Of a stretch of DNA of 64,000 nucleotides, positions 47,072 through 56,844 are shown one piece after another (within the stretch, counting starts at the first letter, position 1; each line of letters starts with the position of its first letter). Below the pieces are notes generated by a model. The model ran no database searches and was not told where the DNA came from. It saw only the letters and a program-made list of their open reading frames with translations. The DNA comes from Micromussa lordhowensis (taxonomy: Eukaryota; Cnidaria; Anthozoa; Scleractinia; Lobophylliidae): assembly GCA_964020085.1 (NCBI GenBank), contig OZ026595.1:19290153-19354152 (forward strand), read 5' to 3'. The position numbers were made by a program, and so were the translations under genes.

Positions 47072-48848
47072 TCACTTTGTTTTGCTGAGCTTTCTGTAAC
47101 GGTCTAACCAGTCGTCAATCAGTTGATTGAGTAGCGCAGGCTTTGGTGTCACCTTCTGCTGCGCCACAAGGACCCCACCTTCTGTCACACAACAGTCTAG
47201 CCACTCACGCAACAAACGCTCTTCGCTGCCTCTCTGAAAAGTTAACAACACAACAGGCTCAGCTCACTTGAAAAGCATAAAAGGCAGTTAAGGTGCTTCA
47301 GAAATGCACTTATTTTTTGTACTTAATATTTAACTTCTCCAATGCGGTACAACATGTCCATATTGGAGAGCCGTCAGCATTGTGGAAGTCACAGATGTGA
47401 GGTCAGTGTAAAGGCTCCAGTCATTGTATAGTGTTCTTCAAGTCAGAATGACCCAAGCAGGTCTGCAAGGTGCAGCTAAATTGTTCAGTAAACATTTATA
47501 CTTGGATGACATTACAGTTTGCTCAAGACCACATAATAAAATTAATTGAAATTGTGTTACAGCAGAGATATTAATTGGGAGTTCTAAAAAGAACTAAAAA
47601 TCCTCATAGTTAATGGCGATAACAAATGCTACATTTATTCTACATGTGTGCATAGTGATACTACATGTACTTATGATTGATTGAATACCATGAACAGTAA
47701 ATTGTATATTTGAATGAGAAATTATCATTGGTTTGTTGATAGTAGAGAGGTCAAGTTTATATGATCTAGCGTCTATTATCTGGTTTAGAGGGGGTTTTTG
47801 TTGCCTGAATCAAATGGAACTAGACATAAAAGAGAGATGGTCCTATAAGAGTGGAGTCCACAAGCATAAGCTCCACTGTACTGCCAACACTTTATTCTCA
47901 TCTAGCAATTAGTGATCATAATATTCATGTTGAAAACATAAATAAAAAGATCCATAAAGTTCAGTGTGCATTTAGAATCACACTCTTCTATTATAGTACG
48001 TAAACAGCAATTCTTCCAATGAAATGTACAGATTTCATTTCTGTTCTTGCTGTAGAGGTCGGAATAAAAGAAAAACCAGTGAAACCACCAGACATAAGTT
48101 AGAAGCCCTCAAACTGTTTTTCTGGTAAAGATCAAAGTTACTAGCCACACAGTTATCAAAAGGTGGTGGTGGAAATATTCTGTAGCCTATGGAAGTAGGA
48201 GCCAACATAAATCATCAAAACAACTCCACACAGATTTATAAATAAATAACATCTTAAAAGCGTCTACCTGACTAGTGATCAAAATAAAGTATGTCTGGTC
48301 CTCACCTCTTCTGCTGACAGAAAATGAACAGGTAGCAGTTTCCCTTCGTAATCAACCAGTGGCAAATAAGTCACGTGAACACTATCTATACTGTCCACAT
48401 TGGCTCCTGCACCAAGCTCGTTGGAATTGTCCGTTTCCATAGCAACTAAGGCAGAGAAATGTCCTCTGGTGTAGCCTAACACTAATGGATTTTTCCAGCA
48501 GAAACTTTGTTCCCATAAAACAGGAAGATAAACACCTAAACAGACGGGAAGGACAAGGCGTAAGAAAATACTTTTTTTGTATTTTATTGATTTTAAGAAA
48601 ATAACCCAAAGCAAATACACACGCTGATTGGTTTAAAACCATGCTTCTATAACTCGATAGAAACACAGAACTAGCACAAGCTGTTGATGTAATGATGGCA
48701 CGAACAAAGAGAATCTACATTTTGATGATCGAAGTAAACAAGTTGTTTTTCTTTTTCTTCGTCGCAGTATTTTCTAAAAGAAATAGAAAACATGTTCTCC
48801 GTGTTCCTATCGAGTTATAGAAACACGAGTGAAAGTTTGGGAGAACTC

Positions 48849-48879
<31 letters not shown>

Positions 48880-48880
48880 C

Positions 48881-48911
<31 letters not shown>

Positions 48912-51900
48912 CTTTCACTCGTGTTTCTATAACTCGATAGAAACACGGCACATGTTTTCTATTTCTTAATTATTGATTAAAGTTTTTACAAGAAAACATT
49001 ATAGAAAACAAAATCGGCTGTATATAATAAATTACATAGTTTTTTTTTATTTTAGTGATTACAAAAATTATTAGAAAAGAAAAGAAGAAAACAGCTGTAT
49101 ATAATAAATAACAACAAAAAACCTACAAGATACCAGATGAACTGATTTGGTAAAAACTTTTTCCACTTAACGTCGTGAAAAGTTAGCTTACCATTTGATT
49201 CAGCAATTGTAAGAAAATACTCTTTACAAGAAGTACTGACAACACTTCCAGAATGTCACATGCTATTAATTACAGTGGTTGTCTAGTGCATACAGTAAAT
49301 TCCATCCAAAGATTGAACTAATCAAAGAAGCTGATTTAACAAAACCAGGGCTGTCATTAACAGGTTGTAACCCGTAACAACTGTTACAGCTGAGAATGTT
49401 TGATTGTCCCTTGATGCATCATGCTACAGGTGAAATGGACTGTAGTTGATAGGATTCACCCACAAAGTAACACGTTTGCTATGGATGTGGAGAACATGGC
49501 TACAGGTGACTCAAAACTGAATGACAGCCCTGGAAACTGATCCAAAATGCAACAATTTGATGACTACGCTATTCTTAGTTTGTACCTAAGTGAGTTAAGA
49601 ATGAGTCATCAGCTAAAACATGTATACAACACAGGGCAAAGAGGAGGAAAATGATGTGACAACATGCCACCTTTGGATTTGACACACAGTGGACAAACAT
49701 ACATGCAAAACAAAGTGACTTTGTAACAAGCTTACACAAAAGTCACCGAAGCAATCTAGTAGTTAGTTTCTGAGATCCTTAGCTGTGCATTCTGCTACTT
49801 TGTGTCAAAACAAAAGGAAACCCAGAGAATGTTGTTCATTGCAGCTATTAGTGGAGAGAATCATTGATTGACAACAGAAATAAAAAAAATGTCACTAGTG
49901 TGTGTACAGAGTAATAAAAACAGTTTACACAACAAATAAAATAAAATAACTTTTAGGTAGAAACACACTTTTCAATCCTTGACACTGCCTCCACGTCTTT
50001 TCAACTGAAAATTAAGGAGGCCCTACACATAGGTTGGGAACAACCCTCATTAAACAAGCAAGTTAATCATGTCAATTTAACGCTTTCATTTTAATTTTCC
50101 GTGTTAATATACCTATTGTTTTTCCCATCATTGTATTTTCTAGCACCTCACTTTCACGTTGTTATTTAATTAGTATTCATACATTCTATTAGCTATCTTT
50201 ACATCACACCGACTAGCAGTTCACTTGTATTCGCAACTGACGATGGATGTTGGTCATCTGAAACATGTCTTGTAAACTCAAAACTGTGTGTTTCTACCTA
50301 AAAGTTATTTCATGTCTGCTACTAGTTCGAAATTTGAAAATAAAATAACAAGTCAACAGTACCTTGAAACCTAGCAAGCCCAAGCACTTCTCCTCTAAAG
50401 CTCTTGACATATTTCACACCGTAGATAATGACAGGTCTGCGGAGAATGTGTGCCAAAGCAAACACATGTGTCTGTTCCAAGGATGTACCAGGCTGACCAG
50501 CAAGACTAAGAATGGAAGCCCAATCCTGTTCCCACTGGTCTTCATCCAGTGAGTACTGCAGTGTTTCTGCTTGCATTGATTCCCACTCCTTGTACCTGTT
50601 GAAAAACCTGTTGACATGAAAAACAACCCGGTTTAGTGGTATGAATATTGATGAAGAAAACCATTCTTACATTTCTTGTAGCCAGTGAATCAATCAATAA
50701 GGAAGTGCTTGTTATTGTCAGTAGGCTTTGATTTTCTCATAAGCATGAGCTAAATTTTGTCTAGCAAATTTGGAAAAGTAAATTAAATTTATTCAGTTGA
50801 TAGTGACTATGCCATTTAGTAACAGTGACAGATTTCAATTAGTTCAATATGGAATAAGGTATTTCCTTTAAAAACTGTCAAATTCTACCTAGGTCTTACC
50901 TTGAGCCTCCTTCAGTTAAACTGTCATATAATGCTCTTCTTAATGTATTATCCCTATCAAACACTCCATATGAAGCCTGAAGAATCGAGTCAAGAAGACA
51001 ATCTCCAGCAGAACGATTCCACAGAGGATAGATCCTACTTCCTAGCTGTTCTGTGAGCTCTTCACTCCAGTTGATAACAGGAGATTCCATTTCTAAAACT
51101 ACAACAACACAAGAATGTTCTCAGTCATTGAAAATCTCAAATAAATTTTTGATGATTTTCTTTAGCTTCACCTGATAATGTACTGAGAAATTAGACATTC
51201 ATCACCATAGAGTCTTGTTGAGTGACTAAATTTGTTATTCTTATTACACTTCCTTGTGAAAGGGACATTATAGTGAGAGGGGGCCATTAGAAAGGCAACA
51301 CTATATTTCAGATTACAAAACAACTAAACCACATAAAATGGATGATGGAGAGACTGTTCAATGTGTCATTCTAATAATTTATTAATAACTCTTACTCATC
51401 TAACATTTAACAACATTTAACACTTATATAGCGCTTATCCGCATGCGTTCTAAGCGCTGCAGAAACATCTTAGATAAAAGTGAGGTGAGCAGATAGCAAG
51501 AGATAGCTGTGCAGAGTTTGTTAGGACTTATCATCCTAAGAATCATAGCACTACAAAGACAACTTTTATACTTTCTTATCCTTCTTACCGCTTTGAACAT
51601 CCCTGTCAAGCATGTCATCAAACACCTGCCTCTGTACTCTTGTTGGAAAGTCCTGGACATCTACACATAGTCACAAAACTATTTTCAGATTGTAATTACA
51701 ACCGTGGAGTACTTAATTTTTTAGATTATTAATATTACACTGTAAAGAACGGTTTTCATTTGAGTGTCGTAACACCAAAACTAAACCAATCAGATGACTC
51801 GCCCAATCTCAAATCCCAAAGTAATTGCTTGATTACTTTCGACACTCAATTGAAATCTGCTCTAATCATAACACATTACTTACAAAGCTCAAACAGTAAA

Positions 51901-53726
51901 AAAAGTAAAATAATATAACTAAAGTACACTTTCACTACACTTACCCCTGATCAGAAAAAATTCAAAATGCTTGGACTTAAACCTGAATGTTGATGTCTAG
52001 TTTGATTTCTAAACCTATGTTTGTCATCTCCATAGTAACAAGATAATTTAACTACCTTTAACTACCAAAGATTATCAATAAGCAACTGCCGACATGTTAT
52101 TTCATTTGAGTTGTATCAAGTTATTGATATGACACCCATGTGTGGCATTTAAAACATAAGTCACACATTTTATCCTTAAATAAAGGACAAAATCAAATTC
52201 GGATGGTTTCATATATGAAATGTTATGGTTTTCAGTGAAACATGTGCACACTGTAAGTATTTCAAAGACAGCGTCCGTTCGCAAGACTTAGGATCAGGTG
52301 GTTTACCAGGCTGGCATTTAACTTGGCTACTATACTACAAAGAAATCAGTAGTTTTGCTGAATGCCCCAGTGTTCTTGTTGTGTAACCCTAAAAACGTGC
52401 CATAATGATATATGATTGAGGGAATACTACCCCATCTTCCACAGAATTAACAAACTCTAACTGATTAAAAATACAATACTTCTAAGATAATGCAAGTTAC
52501 AATGAATACAAGGAACTTAAACAACAAATAATTTTCTCACCTGCTGGTAGAACAAATGTGACCTGGTCAGTGAAAAAGTAACAGCGCCAGTCACCTTTGC
52601 GTTGTCTAATGGTGTGACCCATTTGTTTCCTTATGTCTGCTGCCAGTTCTGGGCAAGCAATGCAAGGAACACGTCTTAAATGATGGCTCGTCACTTCTGG
52701 AGTAAGCAGTATAGTCATGAGTTCATCTCTCTTAAATTTAAATGCCAAGTGAACTAGTGTATGTCCCACTTCAAACACTCCTGGTCGGTTCAGGACCAAA
52801 CAGTCTTCTCTCGTCAACTGTCTGGAAAGGTCACCGACGGAGTTTAAATAGCTCTCCACAGATGTAACATCACCTTCTACAACACCTATGCAAGCACTCA
52901 ACCACAACCAATCTGAATCCTGTAGACAATTGCGAATTTGCAGTACTTCCTCGTTATCATTAACATCATCCGAGGCTGGGATGTCGTAAATGATCTTTTC
53001 GCCAGTCTGACTGCTTGGTTGGATTTCTAAAGTGGCCTCACTGACTGATGAAGGGGGGGACCTCCTTTTTGATGTGGATGGTCTTTTTGCGTTGTTATCC
53101 AGCCCTGCATTCTTCACGATCTCTTCTTGTTTCGTTTTGGCTGGTTTCATACACTTGCAAAGTGCACACTTGACAGTTTTTGGCCAATTCTCATAAGTAC
53201 ATTGTGGACAGGTCCACTTGTGATTTTTTAACAGCGCGCGATTCTTATCATTGTTTATTGTTTTGGAATCAAGCCTTCCGTAGTTACCAACGGAACCCGG
53301 TGATTTTGGAGAAACGCTTCGAGAAGAGGCCTCCTTGTTGCCATTTCCTAGGTCTATGTGTCTTCCATTCTTGGTTGATCTGTGCTTCGACGCCCGGCAC
53401 ATAGCGCAGAGAAGCGAGCGAGGCCAGTTTTCGTATGTACAACATGAACAAGTCCATTTTGAATTCTCTTCAGTCTGTTCGGCGAGTCGTGGAGACAGCG
53501 TTTTCTTGTCGCTGGATGAGCAAATAATCGGGTCAGTGGAGATAATCCTGTCGCTGCTAGCCGCCTCGTAAATATCTTCTGTTACGCCTGTCGGTCTACT
53601 CGCTTCTTGCGTGATAACCTGCGGCGGCCTTGGAGCGTAGCACAAAGTACATTTTATAGAACAAGGCCAATTAGAATATGTGCAATACTTGCACGCCCAT
53701 TTTAAACTTTCTTCTTTCTTTGGCAT
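47072..53726 (-). CDS. ZRANB1: Ubiquitin thioesterase ZRANB1 (TRABID)
   Basis: This OTU-family deubiquitinase prefers K29, K33 and K63 chains. Exons in transcript order: 52541-53726, 51589-51660, 50900-51092, 50363-50607, 48306-48535, 47072-47233. Phases agree throughout, giving 695 aa (human 708). Three NZF fingers are clear: near residues 10-29 (WACKYCTYSNWPCSIKCTLC), 91-110 (WTCSCCTYENWPRSLLCAMC) and 171-190 (WTCPQCTYENWPKTVKCALC). An ankyrin-like ubiquitin-binding domain follows around 265-395 (DSDWLWLSACIGVVEGDVTS). The OTU core has the catalytic Cys near residue 451 in WNRSAGDCLLDSILQ, LEQTHVFALAHILRRPVIIY, and the catalytic His in GYTRGHFSALVAM. The last exon reads RLLREWLDCCVTEGGVLVAQ and ends KLSKTK. 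Two junctions have alternative in-frame acceptors (see findings). Confidence 0.97.
48780..48965. repeat. Fold-back element in a ZRANB1 intron
   Basis: The left arm GAAATAGAAAACATGTTCTC... is answered by the right arm ending ...ACATGTTTTCTATTTC. Arms of about 80 bp contain CGAGTTATAGAAACACGAGT on one side and its complement on the other. A fragment of the same family (ATAACTCGATAGAAACAC) lies at about 48650-48667. Confidence 0.9.
49944..50310. mobile_element. 367-bp element with perfect 25-bp terminal inverted repeats
   Basis: AAATAACTTTTAGGTAGAAA plus five more bases at 49944-49968 is exactly the reverse complement of 50286-50310. The interior has no ORF. Close to the right end it holds a hammerhead-ribozyme-like core (next entry). 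It lies in the ZRANB1 intron between exons 4 and 5 and overlaps no exon. Confidence 0.85.
50234..50274 (+). ncRNA. Hammerhead-ribozyme-like motif
   Basis: Read as RNA, CUGACGA (50238-50244) fits the conserved CUGANGA box. It is followed by an extra U, a 5-bp stem GGAUG/CAUCU, then GAAAC (50261-50265) and, after two bases, GUC (50268-50270) as cleavage triplet. Flanking GCAA and UUGU could form stem I. Stem III would be only two pairs, as reported for the minimal hammerheads of Penelope-like elements. The extra U next to stem II departs from the consensus, so activity is uncertain. Confidence 0.3.
51750..51856. repeat. GAGTGTCG MITE, short copy with both ends
   Basis: The left end CGGTTTTCATTTGAGTGTCG and right end CGACACTCAATTGAAAT are inverted repeats. 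The element lies in the ZRANB1 intron between exons 1 and 2. Related copies stand at 55983 and 57746. Confidence 0.85.
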
Positions 53727-53973
53727 GATGAAAATAATCTAACAATGACGTAAAAGATCTCACAGAACGAAGTGAATGTCTTAAGTGTTCACAATTCAAC
53801 AAATACCGTCTTCTCCTAACAACACCTTCCTCGAAAGATCCCTGAAGCTGTACCAATCTCGGTTCACTATTTCGTCGAGCTCTCGGGCCTTCAACACCGA
53901 AAGCTCCGGCCAAACGTCTTTTACCAAGTACTTTAGGTGTCATGAAGCTGATTTTTATGCTCGGCCGAGGTTC
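53671..53973 (-). other. Out-of-frame ORF overlapping the ZRANB1 start (possible uORF)
   Basis: On the minus strand an ATG-initiated frame starts upstream of ZRANB1, at about 53940 (MTPKVLGKRRLAGAF...), and runs past the ZRANB1 ATG (53726) to a stop at 53671. If the ZRANB1 transcript begins upstream of it, it would be an overlapping uORF of about 90 codons. The peptide is basic and has no recognised domain. It could equally be chance. Confidence 0.25.
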
Positions 53974-55560
53974 CTTTATGACGTTCACAGGAAAAAATCG
54001 GCGAATACTTTCCCGGGTTCATCAATATCACAGCTGTCGCCATGATGTTTTGAAAGTGAAAGCCTCGTGCCGTGACGTCAACAAACATCTGGCATCCTCG
54101 TACCCAGATCTCACTCGGTTCGAACGCCAACCAAACAGTGCAACATTTTTTTCTTGGATTTTCGACGCCGATTAGCGTTGATCCGGCCATTAATCCGAGA
54201 TGGAATTCCTGAAAAAAATTGGAAATTAACCAAAGCCCTGAAGCGCAAAAGTCATCGCCGAGTTATGAATTGAAAATGACCTTTAGGTTCTTCACGATAG
54301 AAAATCCTATATTTATCTCTGATAAAGACACTCGGAAGTTGTCATATGTGATTTCCTTATCGAGCGGATGTTATGTTTGACTACTCACTTTAAGCTAGAC
54401 TATTTACGTCGAACTAAAAGATTTCACGACGTTTCCTCTCACTAATTAACGTTTTAGGAATGTGGGCGGATTACAGTGTTGACCTCGCCTTAGAAAGTCA
54501 CACAAGGCTGGAACTGCAATATTAACGCATATTACTTCGAGGAAAAAATGACAAACGAAGGCAAGGGATCTTGATTTAATATAGCGACTATTTGGAAAAG
54601 TCTGGGCGTTATTAGACCTCCACAGTTTTTCCGCTATGGCGAAGGGGGTGCTTACCCGAAGAACTCAATAGTCCTTGTATGGTTATGGCCATCCTAAGTC
54701 AAGTTTTGCCATTAAAGTTTGATACCTGAAAAAAAAACACGGAAACACAAGATGTAACTGGATAACTGAATAAAATTTGAGGGACGAGCCTGTGAAAAGA
54801 GTCAGCGTTGTCAGTGTTCTTACAAAGTGTTTTGATTTCACTTTTTTTCAGGGGGCTTTGACTTAATTTTCATAGCAGACAAATGTGGACTGCACCTTTT
54901 TTATAATTTTATAAGAATATTGTCTCCGGCTCCGGAGGCTTAATATTCTTATCTTTCTGTCCTTTTTAGGCTGAAATATTCTCGTAAATAGTCTTAGATT
55001 ATAGCGTATGACATTTCTGTTTTCGAATGTACTTGGTGTCTGGATGGTGTTTATAAGTAAGTTTGGAGCCAGTCTGCGAGTAAAAAGCCTGATATCACGC
55101 ACATAACTTCTTGCAGAAATGTTATCAGCATCAAACATACAGCTAGTACTGTTTTTGTTGCTTTTTGACCAGTTTTGTCGTTCAGAGAAAGGAAGAATGT
55201 TATACGGCTTAGTTAAAAACATATAATTGTATTGATTTACAAATTTTCAAAACTTAAAATTATATTATTTTGAAAATCTCAGCCTTCAGTTTATTCTTAG
55301 AATATTCTCAAAATTCCGCAAAATTTCAATCTCGACATTGTAATAAAGTATATTCACATAAAAAAGATAGAGTCTATTTCACATATCTTTTTGAACGGGG
55401 TTGATACGGTTCGCACTCGGGTAAACGCTGAGCTCTTATCCAGTGGTTACAGTAGTAAACTATCGTTCTAACGTTTGGTCGCGTGCTAGTCCCGTTATTT
55501 GTGACGTCGGAATTAACCCCACGTGACACAAAGCATGTTCGTTGCCTGGCAATAAACTCT
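53974..55560. other. ZRANB1 upstream region and intergenic, nothing recognised
   Basis: Short ORFs overlap on both strands around 53930-54190. On the minus strand, 54863-55222 is open for about 119 codons without recognisable content. No promoter element stands out. Confidence 0.4.
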
Positions 55561-55569
55561 CGCGCGCGA

Positions 55570-56620
55570 AATATACAATACAATACAATAACCTTTATTT
55601 CACCTCGAATTTAAAGTAGCAAAATTGCAAATATCTTCGAGAAAATGAATCAATGAATAAATAAAATAAGCTAGGTATGGAAAAATAAAATAAGAATATT
55701 AAATTACAGTATGTAAAATTACATAGTCAATGCAGTGACATCAAACCATTTGCAACTATCTACAGAAGGGACAGCAGTCACTCAGTATCAAATTCTAAAT
55801 TACGAGTTGTCGATTTGAAAGCTGCAACGGTTGGCAGTGACCTGGTGGTATTGGGGAGGGAGTTCCATAGTTTACTTCCATAGTAAGACAGAGAGTACAG
55901 GCCACATCTAGTGGTATTAACACGAGGGATAACAAGAAAATGTGTACCACTAGTACGTAAATTAATGCTGTGGATTTTAGAGCGGTTTTCAATTGAGTGT
56001 CGTAAAACCAAAACCAAAGTAAAAGCTCTAGCCAATCACAAAGGACATAAACAAGACAGTGCACCGATCAAAACTCGAAGTAATTACACGTAGCTGACGC
56101 AGAGCGCGGGAAAACGCGTGCGCGCGAGTCAAGATTGGTTTTGGTTTTACTTCTGATTGGATGAAAAAATGGCGCGAGTTTTTAAACCAATTCAGGGGCC
56201 AGCCCATTAAGAGATTTATAAACTACTGCTACGATATAATGTACGCGCCCATTAAAAAGTGATGGTTGTCCTACACGATTAAGTAATTGCATATGTTTTT
56301 ACTGTCATTGTCATTGAAAACGAATCGTAGGCTACGTTCATTAATTTTCTCCAGCTTCTTTAAATTACGATGGCCACAATGGTGCCACAGGACACAGCAA
56401 TAATATAAATGTGGCAACAGATAGCCATTGTATTATTTGGTCTAAGTATCAGTGTTGCATGTGTCGATGAATCAAAGAGGAATCATTACCAATGGAGAAG
56501 ATCTGGGTGTCATCAGCATAAGCATTGACTTTGGATGATAAACCAATGAAAAATATGGATGTCAAACAGTAGGATACCCAATACTGATCCATGTGAAAGA
56601 AAGGGAGAACACGCTCTTCT
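55570..56620 (-). pseudogene. 3' end of a decayed LINE (reverse transcriptase C-terminus)
   Basis: Read on the minus strand from about 56620, the fragments appear in the correct order for a jockey/CR1-like non-LTR reverse transcriptase. They are SHGSVLG, then NAYADDTQIFSIGN with the catalytic YADD, then CVLWHHCGHRNLKKLEKINE with RSLRFVF, then RVGQPSLFNGRVHYI and YKSLNGLAPEL. The closing part is NLRTSGTHFLVIPRVNTTRC and YYGSKLWNSLPNTTRSLPTV. Frame changes and stops show it is dead. A MITE splits it at 55983-56190. The 3' end is a short (TATTG)n-type tail at about 55571-55590, typical of this class. The 5' part is missing. Confidence 0.85.
55983..56190. repeat. GAGTGTCG MITE inserted in the LINE remnant
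   Basis: It begins CGGTTTTCAATTGAGTGTCG and shares its body (GTAAAACCAAAACCAAAGT, GCGCGGGAAAACG, ATTGGTTTTGGTTTTACTTC) with the copy at 57746. The right end is truncated. LINE coding sequence resumes on both sides, so it inserted after the LINE. Confidence 0.85.
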
Positions 56621-56644
56621 TTTATTAAGTTTTATCTTCAACAT

Positions 56645-56650
56645 TTTATT
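56645..56650 (-). terminator. Candidate poly(A) signal of WDR6
   Basis: AATAAA on the minus strand, about 195 bases past the WDR6 stop codon; another lies at 56621-56626. Confidence 0.4.
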
Positions 56651-56844
56651 TCGTTAGTTCGCTAAAACAATTCATTTGCGATTGATAAAATAACTAACAG
56701 AAATATACGAAGGGGAGTGGACGTAAATGAAATGTTTGCTAGCGAATAGTCTGTGTTCAGAGCCACATTCAGCCACATTAGACCAATACTTGTTGTCTTT
56801 TTTATTTTCGGTAAACACACGAGTTTAAAAAGACATAACGAATT

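Noticed and set aside
54863..55222. 119-codon minus-strand ORF beside the LINE remnant
   Set aside because: No motif of a LINE or known gene, no splice partner; kept only as an unexplained open frame.
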